Below, one piece after another: positions 45,317-54,978 of a stretch of DNA of 64,000 nt. Numbering within the stretch: the first letter of the stretch is position 1; the number at the start of each line of letters is the position of its first letter. The translations under genes and the position numbers were made by a program. The stretch comes from Mucilaginibacter sp. MD40. GTDB taxonomy: Bacteria > Bacteroidota > Bacteroidia > Sphingobacteriales > Sphingobacteriaceae. The notes beneath the pieces are model-generated. The model ran no database searches and had not been told where the DNA came from. It saw only the letters and a list, made by a program, of their open reading frames with translations. The stretch spans positions 2,404,802 to 2,468,801 of the forward strand of contig NZ_NRSW01000001.1 in the NCBI RefSeq assembly GCF_002288635.1, given 5' to 3'.

Positions 45317-45332
45317 ACCACAGAAAGATAAA

Positions 45333-46241
45333 GTGAAGAAGGTATTTCAACTCATCATATTCATAAGCCTGCTGCCATGCGGTGGCAGGCTTTTAGCTCA
45401 GCAACAGCAAATATTCAGCTATAGTCAGTATGCCGATAATCTGATACCGGTTAACCCGGCTTACTCTTTACTGGATAAGGCGGGCTCCATCAACCTGATG
45501 GGCAAAAAGCAATTTGTTGGTATCGACGGTGCACCTACCAGCTTGATGTTCAGCGGTAGTTTGCCCATTGAATCGATAGGAGGCTCGGCCGGTATATTTG
45601 TACTGAACGACCAGGTGGCTATTGAAAAGCAGTTAGAAGTAAACGCGTTTTTCGCGAAGAGCATACAGCTTTCGGCTAATGATTACCTCGCAGTGTCACT
45701 TAATGCGGGTATTAGGAATTACAATGCTAACTACTCGTCGCTGGATGCATATGACCCGCAATTCAGGGACGATGTGCGTGAAACATCGCCCAACCTGGGG
45801 TTCGGTATCATGTTCTACAGCAGTAAGTATTACCTTGGCTTCTCTTTACCCGAACTTACTATACGCAGTTTAGGTACGGCATCGGTACAGCAGGCCAATT
45901 ACCTAAAAAACCATTACTATTTTACAGGTGCTTACCTGGCTACACTGAGTGACGATGTAAAGTTTAAACCATCTACACTCGTCTCTTATGTAAAAGGTTC
46001 GGATATACTGGCAGACATAACAGGCACGTTTTATCTGAAAGAGCAAATAGGGCTGGGGGCTAACTATCGCACCAATAAGCGTGGTTCAGGTATTATCTCT
46101 ATTATTGGCGATAACTACAAAATTGGATATGCCTACCAGTTTGGCACTTCATCAAACAATCTCGGCGGTTTTAACGCGGTGGTACATGAGGTTAGTTTGG
46201 GTTACCGTTTTGGTAAAACCATCGAAAGGAAGTTACTTTAA
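45333..46241 (+). CDS. PorP/SprF family type IX secretion membrane protein
   Basis: 302 residues from a GTG at 45333; the frame is open upstream inside the adhesin gene, but VKKVFQLIIFISLLPCGGRLLA is the signal peptide and starts after the adhesin's stop. The mature part has QQQIFSYSQYADNLIPVNPAYSLLDKAGSINLMGKKQFVGIDGAPTSLMFSG, the canonical PorP/SprF opening, and alternating barrel strands to GYRFGKTIE. These proteins assist T9SS type B substrates and are usually encoded directly beside them, as here (16 bases after the adhesin). It probably anchors or exports the adhesin. Confidence 0.88.
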   Translation: MKKVFQLIIFISLLPCGGRLLAQQQQIFSYSQYADNLIPVNPAYSLLDKAGSINLMGKKQFVGIDGAPTSLMFSGSLPIESIGGSAGIFVLNDQVAIEKQLEVNAFFAKSIQLSANDYLAVSLNAGIRNYNANYSSLDAYDPQFRDDVRETSPNLGFGIMFYSSKYYLGFSLPELTIRSLGTASVQQANYLKNHYYFTGAYLATLSDDVKFKPSTLVSYVKGSDILADITGTFYLKEQIGLGANYRTNKRGSGIISIIGDNYKIGYAYQFGTSSNNLGGFNAVVHEVSLGYRFGKTIERKLL

Positions 46242-46262
46242 CCGTATGATATGATATGCTAC

Positions 46263-47465
46263 TTAGATGTCGCTTTTCAGGAGCAGATCGTTCTTATGCT
46301 TTGAGGGTATTTTATGCCTTAATAGCATGTAAATAAAAGCAAGTACAGCTACTACGCCGCTGGCATACATAATAAATGGCACCTTACTGATCACATCCTG
46401 ATATAACCAGCCCGAAATAAGCGCGCCGAGGCCAATACCTGCTTCCAATGAAATATACATGGTAGCCATTGCCTTACCACGGTGATCGGGGTGGCTCATA
46501 TCAACCGTCCAAGCATTGAGGGCGGGAGAGAGGATACCCGTCGCTACACCATAAATAACACCACCCGCCATAAAGCCGGTAATAGTGGTAGAAAAACCGA
46601 TAACAAACAAGGCTAATATAAGTAAAACCAGCCCGGCGTTAATGACCGCTATACGGCCATATTTATCTGACACCCTGCCCGCGATAAAACGGATAACTAA
46701 TGATGCGACGGTAAATACCATAAAAAACAAACCTTTGTTTACGATACCGAGGTGCTGGCTCCAATCAGGTATTACAGTAAGGATAGCCCCATAAGCTACA
46801 TATGCTAACAGCGTTACTACCGCAGCGGGCAATACTTCCACAGCTATAATATCCTTACGGGATATTTTTAAGACGGATAATTTGAATGCTTTTTTGTCCT
46901 TAAGCGTTTCCTTCATGTTCATGAGTATGGCGATTGACATGAGCGCAAACAACGAAGACGTATAAAATAAAGCGTTAAGCGAAAACCCGAGCCTTATGGT
47001 ACTGCCAATTGCAGGCCCGATGGCCAGCCCGGTACTAAAGCACAGACCATGCAAGCCCAGCGCTTCGCCCCAGCGCTCCCTTGGTACAATATCGGCTACG
47101 TAAGCTGCTGTGGCCGTAGGCTTAAAACCAGTTGAAAAGCCATGCAACAGCCTCAGAAATAAAAAACCGGCTACCGTACTTAATATGGGGTATAAAAAGC
47201 CGCAAATAAAGCAAACTATTGAACCTACGGCCATTACCGGCACACGGCCCAGCGTATCAGTAAGTCGCCCGCTAAAAGGGCGGGAGATACCCGCGGTTAA
47301 GGTAAACAAAGCAATGATGAGGCCTTTATGTTCGGCACCGCCCAGGCTGGAAAGATAGCCAGGCAGCTCAGGAATAAGCATGTTAAAGCTGCAGGAAAAC
47401 AGGAAAGAGCTTAAGCAAACAAGGGCAAAATGTAAATTATAAATAGGGTTTGCCTTATCGGCCAT
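46263..47465 (-). CDS. MFS transporter
   Basis: 400 residues, about twelve membrane segments. The motif between TM2 and TM3, SGRLTDTLGRVPVMA (G-R-x-x-D-x-x-G-R), marks the major facilitator superfamily, drug/H+ antiporter-like branch; the centre has a similar AGRVSDKYGRIAVI in the second half. Substrate unknown. Its start at 47465 overlaps the SGNH hydrolase stop by 11 bases, so the two are probably co-transcribed. Confidence 0.85.
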   Translation of the reverse strand: MADKANPIYNLHFALVCLSSFLFSCSFNMLIPELPGYLSSLGGAEHKGLIIALFTLTAGISRPFSGRLTDTLGRVPVMAVGSIVCFICGFLYPILSTVAGFLFLRLLHGFSTGFKPTATAAYVADIVPRERWGEALGLHGLCFSTGLAIGPAIGSTIRLGFSLNALFYTSSLFALMSIAILMNMKETLKDKKAFKLSVLKISRKDIIAVEVLPAAVVTLLAYVAYGAILTVIPDWSQHLGIVNKGLFFMVFTVASLVIRFIAGRVSDKYGRIAVINAGLVLLILALFVIGFSTTITGFMAGGVIYGVATGILSPALNAWTVDMSHPDHRGKAMATMYISLEAGIGLGALISGWLYQDVISKVPFIMYASGVVAVLAFIYMLLRHKIPSKHKNDLLLKSDI

Positions 47466-48174
47466 GTTTTTTATTATTGGTATGGTTGGCGGGTTGGGCC
47501 AGGGCCTTTTTTATAATTGGCTGCAAAGCGTTTTCCATGATGGTATAACCTGCGACATTGGGGTGTACGCCATCCTCGGCAAGCGCGGCCTGCATGCCAT
47601 TTCTGTCGTCCTTCATCAGGGAATGATAGTCAACATAGTACATGTTGTTTTTAGCAGCGAAGGTTTTGAGCATATTGTTAATTGCTACAATTTTCCCGGC
47701 GGGTTCAATACCTTTCTTCCATGGGTAGTCGTACACCGGCAATATCGAACTTAGTATCACTTTTATATGGTAAACCTGTGCCAACTGCGCCATTGATATA
47801 ATATTCCCGTAGATCTGTTCCAGCGTGGCGGGGCCGGTATTGCCCGCGATATCATTGGTACCAGCTAATATGGTTACAACAGCAGGTTTAAGGTCGATAA
47901 CATCCTGCCTGAAACGTAGCAACATTTGTGGTGTAGTTTGCCCGCTGATACCACGATCAATGTAATTAGGATTATTTTCAAAAAAAACCGTGTGTTTGGT
48001 TTTCCAGAATTCGGTAATAGAGTTTCCCATAAACACCACGCGGTTAGCGGGATTGGATTCGGCCATTAAGCGGGCGTTGTCTGCCTGGTATTTAGCCAGG
48101 TTTGGCCAATCCTGCGCCTGGGCACCCAAAGCGGATAACAAAAATAATTTAACTGCAAAAAATAACTTTTTCAT
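47455..48174 (-). CDS. Exported SGNH/GDSL hydrolase
   Basis: 239 residues from MKKLFFAVKLF (48174); the frame extends upstream to 48240 but the signal peptide fixes the start. Signal 1-19 (GAQA-QDW). The SGNH blocks: VVFMGNSITEFW with the nucleophile Ser (block I), GISGQ with Gly (II), LAGTNDI with Asn (III) and DGVHPNVAGY with the Asp-His pair (V). An exported lipase or acetyl-esterase, for example on glycans or peptidoglycan. Co-transcribed with the MFS gene, which it overlaps. Confidence 0.88.
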   Translation of the reverse strand: MKKLFFAVKLFLLSALGAQAQDWPNLAKYQADNARLMAESNPANRVVFMGNSITEFWKTKHTVFFENNPNYIDRGISGQTTPQMLLRFRQDVIDLKPAVVTILAGTNDIAGNTGPATLEQIYGNIISMAQLAQVYHIKVILSSILPVYDYPWKKGIEPAGKIVAINNMLKTFAAKNNMYYVDYHSLMKDDRNGMQAALAEDGVHPNVAGYTIMENALQPIIKKALAQPANHTNNKKHGR

Positions 48175-48242
48175 AACATAGGGTTCATCACTACCAAAAG
48201 TGGTATAAAATTTGCTTTTTTCAATACAAAATATAAACAATT

Positions 48243-48491
48243 GTGAGAGCGGATCATTTTAAAGAGCATTTAAACAGCCTGAGAGAACAAAGCAGTAAAT
48301 TAAACGAAGCTTTGTCCGAGTTTAAATCTAATTACCATACACTCCAGTTTGGGCTGCAAAGACTTGAAAATGAACTCCGTAAATCAAGAGATATGTTTGA
48401 GCAGATGACGCTTGGTACCATCGAGGATACACAAATTATACAATTAACATCAAATAAAGAGGATAACGCTGACAGGCAACTTACCGCCTAA
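48243..48491 (+). CDS. Small coiled-coil protein of unknown function
   Basis: 82 residues beginning at a GTG (48243); there is no upstream ATG. The first 55 residues are predicted coiled coil (HLNSLREQSSKLNEALSEFKSNYHTLQFGLQRLENELRKSRDMFEQM). Divergent from the SGNH gene with 68 bases between and closed by a strong bidirectional terminator, which supports real transcription. No known family. Confidence 0.55.
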   Translation: MRADHFKEHLNSLREQSSKLNEALSEFKSNYHTLQFGLQRLENELRKSRDMFEQMTLGTIEDTQIIQLTSNKEDNADRQLTA

Positions 48492-48503
48492 TACATGTAT
48501 AAT

Positions 48504-48549
48504 TAAAAAAAGGACAGCTATCCGGTAATCAGATAGCTGTTCTTTTTTT
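48504..48549. terminator. Bidirectional terminator
   Basis: AAAAAAAGGACAGCTATC pairs with GATAGCTGTTCTTTTTTT over 8 bases, between the coiled-coil gene and the convergent SSB gene. Confidence 0.92.
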
Positions 48550-48562
48550 GCTCTAATTTTTT

Positions 48563-48913
48563 TCAATACGTTTCTACAACCTGATTTACAATGGGTGTTA
48601 GTTGGGTAACCACAATTTCGGTTTTATAACGTTTAATATTCTCTTCATCTACCCACATTTTGGTTTGTATCTTACCTACTATGTGCAGCAGATCATTTTT
48701 CTTAATTTCAATATTTTGAATATCAGCCAGGTTTTTATCCACTATTAAATTATGTAGCTCTACGTGTTCAACCGGTTCCGAGTTCTTTTGTATTCGTTCC
48801 ACCGTTTTTAAAGTGAAGCAGATATTTTCTGCTTTGGCGGTTTTGTGTAAACGTGGGCTGCTTTCTATATGCCCGAGTAAAAATACTTTGTTAATACCTG
48901 AATTATTATACAT
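48563..48913 (-). CDS. Single-stranded DNA-binding protein paralogue without acidic tip
   Basis: 116-residue OB-fold SSB. It begins MYNNSGINKVFLLGHIESSPRLHKTAKAENICFTLKT, the beta1-beta2 pattern of the family (N/GKVFLIGNLG-type), and ends in the OB-fold strand IVVTQLTPIVNQVVETY. It lacks the C-terminal acidic DDDIPF tip that main SSB uses to recruit partners, and its length (116) is short. This is therefore likely a secondary SSB (as with competence or plasmid-type SSBs). The upstream 372-base gap contains no other gene. Confidence 0.8.
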   Translation of the reverse strand: MYNNSGINKVFLLGHIESSPRLHKTAKAENICFTLKTVERIQKNSEPVEHVELHNLIVDKNLADIQNIEIKKNDLLHIVGKIQTKMWVDEENIKRYKTEIVVTQLTPIVNQVVETY

Positions 48914-49285
48914 AGGTAAATAAGTGTAAGTAAAAATTTACTAAAAATTACAAACGCGTAATTATACAACTATTATGTTTAAAAAGGAGTGAAATTTTTA
49001 AATATATTTCTTATTAATACCAATAAATAACCAATAGTTTTAATAAATAACTTTCAAAAAAACAAGGCGATGTGCGTAAATTCAGTATTCAGAAATTATT
49101 TGAAGAGTACATGTCTGACAGGAGAGTGCGAGATACTTATTTGAGCATATTCTCCAAACAAACTATTTATTTTATATAAGCGGGCAAAGCATGGAAAATG
49201 AATATAGGCAATTAAATGTTGCAGACCAATAATCAACCAATAGCAGTACGCCTATTTGCTTTAAAACAGGCGTACGGCTACTTAT
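48914..49285. other. 372-base A+T-rich intergenic region
   Basis: Mostly A/T with no family gene. A possible 35-codon frame from a GTG at 49072 to 49179 (contains KFSIQKLFEEYMSDRRVRDT) is too short to support. A hairpin GTACGCCT/AGGCGTAC (49246-49253/49268-49275) lies just after the stop of the next minus-strand gene. Regulatory content otherwise not visible. Confidence 0.5.
49246..49275 (-). terminator. Hairpin after the dihydrofolate reductase-like gene
   Basis: 8-bp stem GTACGCCT / AGGCGTAC with a 14-base loop, eleven bases after the stop; no T run. Termination possible but unproven. Confidence 0.45.
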
Positions 49286-49879
49286 TTATGCACCTATTGT
49301 ACCTGTTTTAACTTCGCCTGCACGGGTATAGTTGGCAAATATCACACCTCCGGGCGTTATGGTACTCTCAGCTAAGGTAAATGCCGCAGCAGAAATTTCA
49401 TCACTAAATAGCTTTTTACCGCTACCTAATACAACAGGATATATTTTAAGCCATAACTCATCGGCCAGTTGATGTTTCAATAATAAATGCACAAGCTGGC
49501 TGCTTCCCCACACTATGATATGGCCACCTTCAGTTTCCTTAATTTTACGGATATCTTCTACAGTATTAATAAAGATAGTATTTTGCCAGTCAGAACTTTC
49601 CCTGGTGGTTGATAATACATATTTAGTAACCTCATTGATGCCCGGCCAGTGATCGGCATGCTGCGGCCAGTAGCTTTCAAAAATATCAAAGGTTTTGCGG
49701 CCTAAAAGCAAATCGGCAGGTTGCATTTGTTTTTGCATTGCTTCACCCGATATTTCATCGCCGTACGGGGCCGACCATCCACCGTAAGCAAAGCCTCCTT
49801 CGCGGTCTTCATCAGGGCCGCCAGGCGCCTGCATAACGCCATCCAATGACATAAATGCCGAAATAATAATCTTTCTCAT
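49286..49879 (-). CDS. Dihydrofolate reductase / RibD C-terminal family protein
   Basis: 197 residues from MRKIIISAFMSLDGVMQAPGG (49879); an upstream frame to 49903 is open but unlike homologs. The fold is that of the RibD C-terminal domain: ISAFMSLDGVMQ, LLGRKTFDIFESYW, and IIVWGSSQLVHLLL near the NADPH site. Such proteins are YyaP/YwjB-like reductases of unknown substrate, not classical FolA. Monocistronic. Confidence 0.85.
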   Translation of the reverse strand: MRKIIISAFMSLDGVMQAPGGPDEDREGGFAYGGWSAPYGDEISGEAMQKQMQPADLLLGRKTFDIFESYWPQHADHWPGINEVTKYVLSTTRESSDWQNTIFINTVEDIRKIKETEGGHIIVWGSSQLVHLLLKHQLADELWLKIYPVVLGSGKKLFSDEISAAAFTLAESTITPGGVIFANYTRAGEVKTGTIGA

Positions 49880-50008
49880 ATGGTTATGCGTAATAATTGC
49901 CAATTAGTTATTCAATACAAATGTGCAGCATTAACAAGTTGATGACGATAGCCATTTCGGACAAACTACAGGGCAGAATACGACAGACTAAACCTTTAAG
50001 AATTTTAA

Positions 50009-50428
50009 TTAAAATATGAGTACTATGGAGCCGCATATGATGAGCAATGCGCCAAGCGCGGTTTTAACAGTAAGTGATTCGCCAAGAAATAATACCGAAA
50101 ATATAATAGCGAGCGCCACGCTCAATTTATCAACCGGGGCAACCTTTGATACCTGTCCGATCTGCAATGCCTTAAAATAAAATATCCACGAAAGCCCGGT
50201 AGCAATTCCGGAAAGCCCTATAAAAAGTAGGTTATGTCTTGTTAAAGAGGGTAGGGATGCTGTGCTGCCACGAAAAATGGCTATTCCCCAGGCAACTACC
50301 AAAATCACTACTGTGCGTAAAGCCGTAGCCAGATCAGAATCAACTCCTTTAATGCCAATCTTGGCAAAGATGGCCGTTAACGCCGCAAACAGCGCCGAAA
50401 GCAATGCATATATCCACCACATACCCAT
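50009..50428 (-). CDS. Small EamA/DMT-superfamily membrane protein
   Basis: 139 residues with about four to five membrane helices: WWIYALLSALFAALTAIFAK, TALRTVVILVVAWGIAIF, LLFIGLSGIATGLSWIFYFKAL, VAPVDKLSVALAIIFSVLFLGE, ALGALLIICGSIVLIF. The pattern (AxxxAIxxKIGI, LSWIFYFKAL, SVLFLGE) is a half-size EamA (drug/metabolite transporter) protein. Substrate unknown; half-size members dimerise. No partner gene is adjacent. Confidence 0.8.
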   Translation of the reverse strand: MGMWWIYALLSALFAALTAIFAKIGIKGVDSDLATALRTVVILVVAWGIAIFRGSTASLPSLTRHNLLFIGLSGIATGLSWIFYFKALQIGQVSKVAPVDKLSVALAIIFSVLFLGESLTVKTALGALLIICGSIVLIF

Positions 50429-50606
50429 TTTGTTTACGCATTATACGTATTTATCTTAATAGTGTTTGTGGTAGATTATATTTAATCAATGTAATGAGTA
50501 TTCAATACCCGGATTCGGCTATGTGTTTTTTCACGATTATATCCTTACCGGTTTATGGTACCATTTAAGGCTGGCATATAGAAATAGGATAGAGCTAAAA
50601 TATTTA

Positions 50607-51014
50607 TTACAGCATATGCCCACAACTACTTGATAAGTTTTTTATTGTATCAATTAGCTTGGTGGCATCTGGCTGCTTTTGAACAAATGTATCAGCACCA
50701 TCTTTAATGATCTGTTTATGTACATCGCTATTTGTTAATGAAGAATGTGCAATTATTTGCAAATAAGGCCATGCCTGTTTTAAATATCTTACCACTTCAA
50801 AACCGTTCATTACCGGCATTTCAATATCAACAATAACAATTTGGGGATGGGTTGACATGGCTTGTAATTGAGTTATCCCCAACAAACCATTATCTGCGGC
50901 GAGCACAATGGCTATACCTGCGCGTTTTAATTGCATGGCCATTATCTTGCTATAAAACGCGTCGTCGTCAATAATGGCAACGGTTATTAAATTATTTGCT
51001 CCCTTGAAATTCAT
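50607..51014 (-). CDS. Receiver-only response regulator
   Basis: About 135 residues from the ATG at 51014 (an in-frame ATG at 51020 adds two). A single CheY-like receiver domain with the acidic triad in VAIIDDDAFYS (Asp16-18), the phospho-acceptor Asp63 in IVDIEMPVMNG, and a Lys in FVQKQPD. No output domain. The gene overlaps the end of the AraC-type regulator by about 23 bases, so the two are translated as one unit. It may be a diffusible phospho-acceptor or regulate the AraC protein directly. Confidence 0.8.
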   Translation of the reverse strand: MNFKGANNLITVAIIDDDAFYSKIMAMQLKRAGIAIVLAADNGLLGITQLQAMSTHPQIVIVDIEMPVMNGFEVVRYLKQAWPYLQIIAHSSLTNSDVHKQIIKDGADTFVQKQPDATKLIDTIKNLSSSCGHML

Positions 51015-51990
51015 TAACAATGCCGGGCTGGTGATTATTTATTTTTTTATACCATGCAGAAAACGTACTGCTTTTTTTAAATCCCAAATCTGAAGCTATT
51101 TCCTTGACTGTTTTTTCGCGCCCCCTGTATGAGGCCATTGCATAATTGATTTGTATGTTTCGGAAGTAATTCAGCGGGGTTATGCCATAGGTTTCCTTAA
51201 AATCTCTCTTAAGCTTAGATACGGATATATTACAGTCTGACGCCAGTTTATATATCCCCGGAAAGCTCTCCGAAAAATGTGCTTCAAGTATCTTAGCGGC
51301 TTTTAACATGGCATAGTTGCTATTATTTTCGCGATCGTTACTCATAACGTTTTTTTCAATCAATGAGCATCTTAAAAAAAATGTAGTAAGCCCATATACT
51401 GCACTAAAAAGAGAGGCGCGATAATGGTACCTACCACGCTCATAACGCAGGATGTTAAAAAGGCGGTTTTGCAGGAAAAGCTCTGCCTTTGCCGTCCCTC
51501 TCGCCTCATTTAATGAAATATCTTTTGTAGAAGTAATATTTTCACTTTTTCCGGTTAGTGCCTTAATAAAACCATCGGTATAAATAAGCCGGCAACATTT
51601 TACCACGGTACCTGCTTTAAGGTAAATCTCATAAGAAGCATTAGGATCAAAAAAAACGACCTGGTTATCAGCCCAGTTAATATCTTTTCCATTTTTATAC
51701 CCTATCTTTTTTGACCCCGAAATAAAGTTTACCGAGTATAATTTGGCTTTGTTTTTCGGCATAAAGTGATAACGGGTATTTTGTTTAGCTTTAATTTCTA
51801 ACGCGATCATCCAAAATCCATCTTCTATCTTTTCATAAAATATTTCGGATGATACGTATTCCTCATTTAAGTAAAAATGCCCTTTAGTGACCAGGCCAGG
51901 TACCGTACTATGCCTTCCATAATAACGTAGGTAGGTAAGAGGCTCAACTCGTTTTAAATTAACGTCCCGCCATCTGGTTAACAAGGTCAT
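50992..51990 (-). CDS. AraC-family transcriptional regulator
   Basis: 332 residues. An N-terminal ~200-residue cupin-like region (VTKGHFYLNEEYVSSEIFYEKIEDGFWMIALEIKAKQNTRYHF...) probably senses a ligand. The C-terminal double helix-turn-helix (HFSESFPGIYKLASDCNISVSKLKRDFKETYGITPLNYFRNIQINYA, then KTVKEIASDLGFKKSSTFSAWYKKINNHQPGI) matches AraC/XylS. Overlaps the receiver gene. The region is lower in G+C than the flanking genes. Confidence 0.85.
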   Translation of the reverse strand: MTLLTRWRDVNLKRVEPLTYLRYYGRHSTVPGLVTKGHFYLNEEYVSSEIFYEKIEDGFWMIALEIKAKQNTRYHFMPKNKAKLYSVNFISGSKKIGYKNGKDINWADNQVVFFDPNASYEIYLKAGTVVKCCRLIYTDGFIKALTGKSENITSTKDISLNEARGTAKAELFLQNRLFNILRYERGRYHYRASLFSAVYGLTTFFLRCSLIEKNVMSNDRENNSNYAMLKAAKILEAHFSESFPGIYKLASDCNISVSKLKRDFKETYGITPLNYFRNIQINYAMASYRGREKTVKEIASDLGFKKSSTFSAWYKKINNHQPGIVNEFQGSK

Positions 51991-52017
51991 TATAATTAAT
52001 TTTCAACACAGGTGCAG

Positions 52018-52254
52018 TTATACTGTATTATTGCCATTGTTTAAACCAGCGGGTGTTTTGGAGATATTAAATCTCCCCGGATGCCTTATATATCTTGGGC
52101 GTAAACACCGGTAACAATAGTATTTTTTAACAGAAGGGAAAAAGAGCTTCATAAAAACCGATCGGCGTATTCTGTAGAGTTGGTTCCCACATATGTTGCA
52201 CTCGGGACTGAAGGATGGAGCGGCTAATTTTGACGAGTTAAAACTGTTTTCCAT
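52018..52254 (-). CDS. Small zinc-ribbon-like protein
   Basis: 78 residues with four cysteines spaced C-x2-C ... C-x2-C (ECNICGNQLYR, then YYCYRCLRPRY), about 27 residues apart, which suggests a zinc ribbon. The rest is basic and disordered. Located 27 bases before the AraC gene on the same strand, so possibly co-transcribed with it; the function is not clear. Confidence 0.5.
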   Translation of the reverse strand: MENSFNSSKLAAPSFSPECNICGNQLYRIRRSVFMKLFFPSVKKYYCYRCLRPRYIRHPGRFNISKTPAGLNNGNNTV

Positions 52255-52448
52255 ACAATTAATAAAGGATGGACAATTTTAAACAAAATAAGAATAAATG
52301 ATAGGTCCAAAAGTTCCCAAATAAGCTCTTTTAATGTCAAAAAAGCCGATTATGGTATTTATTGGCCAGGGGAACGAGCAGATTAAACTTAAAGCAAAGT
52401 TTTACATACAGTTAAACCCACAAATACGTAAGAAAGGTTTGTTAAATA

Positions 52449-52482
52449 AAAAAGCCCTGCCGGTTTGGCAAGGCTTTTTTTC
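52449..52482 (-). terminator. Terminator of the tRNA-Lys gene
   Basis: AAAAAAGCCCTGCC pairs with GGCAAGGCTTTTTT (one mismatch) over GGTTT, ten bases downstream of the tRNA 3' end on the minus strand, with a T run. Confidence 0.9.
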
Positions 52483-52491
52483 GTTTGGAGG

Positions 52492-52564
52492 TGACCCCGG
52501 AGAGATTCGAACTCTCGACCCAATGATTAAGAGTCATTTGCTCTACCAGCTGAGCTACGGAGTC
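52492..52564 (-). tRNA. tRNA-Lys (anticodon CTT)
   Basis: Reading the minus strand from 52564: acceptor stem GACTCCG pairs with CGGGGTC (one G-T pair), D arm GCTCAGCTGGTAGAGC, anticodon arm with ACTCTTAAT giving anticodon CTT (Lys, AAG codons), T arm GGGTCGAGAGTTCGAATCTCTC-type with GTTCGAATC. 73 bases to discriminator A at 52492. The 3' CCA is not fully encoded (ACCT follows). Own promoter and terminator. Confidence 0.95.
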
Positions 52565-52605
52565 GTTGTGGTGTTTGATAACGCTTCAATAAGTAAAGCG
52601 GGTTG

Positions 52606-52636
52606 CAAATATACAATTGCTTAAGCTAACTCCAGA
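52606..52636 (-). promoter_or_regulatory. Promoter of the tRNA-Lys gene
   Basis: Minus strand: TCTG (52636-52633), 19 bases, then TATATTTG (52613-52606). This fits the Bacteroidota TTTG-N19-TAnnTTTG promoter with one mismatch and would start transcription about 35 bases before the mature tRNA. Confidence 0.55.
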
Positions 52637-52654
52637 AAAAATAATGCAGCTTTT

Positions 52655-52849
52655 TTATCGCGGCAGATCTTTCCGGATATACTTATGGTATAAATATTCG
52701 GCATAACCCACGCTGATATAATCAGGGAATTTCCAGGCAGGGTAGTACTTTCTTTTAATATATTTAAGAAAACTGAAAAACACTACGCCAGCTATAAGCA
52801 ATAAAGCAAAGCCTAATATTATAGTGCCGAAAACCGTGATAATATTCAT
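52655..52849 (-). CDS. Small membrane protein of unknown function
   Basis: 64 residues: one membrane helix (TVFGTIILGFALLLIAGVVFFSFLKYI, 5-31) followed by a basic, Tyr-rich cytoplasmic tail (KRKYYPAWKFPDYISVGYAEYLYHKYIRKDLPR). No known family. The reading frame is the only one open over this stretch and ends before the tRNA promoter. Moderate confidence as a gene. Confidence 0.55.
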   Translation of the reverse strand: MNIITVFGTIILGFALLLIAGVVFFSFLKYIKRKYYPAWKFPDYISVGYAEYLYHKYIRKDLPR

Positions 52850-52930
52850 AGGTATTTAATAAGGTTATATCCGGCTAAATTATTCATTACTAAAGAAATA
52901 AAAAGGCCTGTTGATAAATATTCTTGAACT

Positions 52931-52969
52931 AAAAAAGCCCGTATAATACTTATTACACGGGCTTTTTAT
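52931..52969 (-). terminator. Terminator of the ABC-F gene
   Basis: AAAAAAGCCCGTGT-type stem: AAAAAGCCCGT pairs with ACGGGCTTTTT over a 14-base loop, 14 bases after the stop, T-rich on the minus strand. Confidence 0.88.
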
Positions 52970-52983
52970 ACAAGTAGGTATCT

Positions 52984-54705
<1,722 letters not shown>

Positions 54706-54786
54706 TTATCTACACTTAGTGGCATATACATGTAGAGGCTATTCCTCAAAAGATAACTTTAACGAAATAAAATTTTCACAAAATCC

Positions 54787-54815
54787 TTGCAAACAACAAA
54801 AAAACGCTATATTTA
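54787..54815 (+). promoter_or_regulatory. Promoter of the 28-codon unit
   Basis: TTG (54787-54789), 18 bases, then TATATTTA (54808-54815), one mismatch from TAnnTTTG. It points to a transcript starting near 54822, about 65 bases before the small reading frame. Confidence 0.5.
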
Positions 54816-54887
54816 TAAAAACGGAATAACAATTGAACAGGTTAATCCGTACAAATAGTTAACCCCCTAAAAATCCCTAATTAAACT

Positions 54888-54974
54888 ATGGCTATTGTAG
54901 TAACCAGTCTGTTCATCGTAAATGCGTTGGTAGCAGCCAACCATATTAAAAACGGCAGCAAAAGCGAAATTTAA
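54888..54974 (+). CDS. 28-residue putative membrane microprotein
   Basis: MAIVVTSLFIVNALVAANHI then KNGSKSEI: a hydrophobic first half that could span the membrane and a short polar tail. It has a promoter-like TTG-N18-TATATTTA upstream (54787-54815) and a strong 14- to 16-bp hairpin immediately after the stop, so it is a short separate transcription unit, coding or a small RNA. No family known. Confidence 0.45.
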   Translation: MAIVVTSLFIVNALVAANHIKNGSKSEI

Positions 54975-54978
54975 TGCT

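Noticed and set aside
45162..45332. N-terminal extension of the PorP/SprF frame
   Set aside because: Lies inside the adhesin gene in another frame; the signal peptide begins at the GTG at 45333.
49072..49179. 35-codon frame from a GTG in the 372-base gap
   Set aside because: Short, no promoter or family; described under the intergenic region instead.
52334..52624. 96-residue plus-strand open frame
   Set aside because: It runs through the tRNA-Lys gene and its terminator in the opposite direction; no family resemblance.
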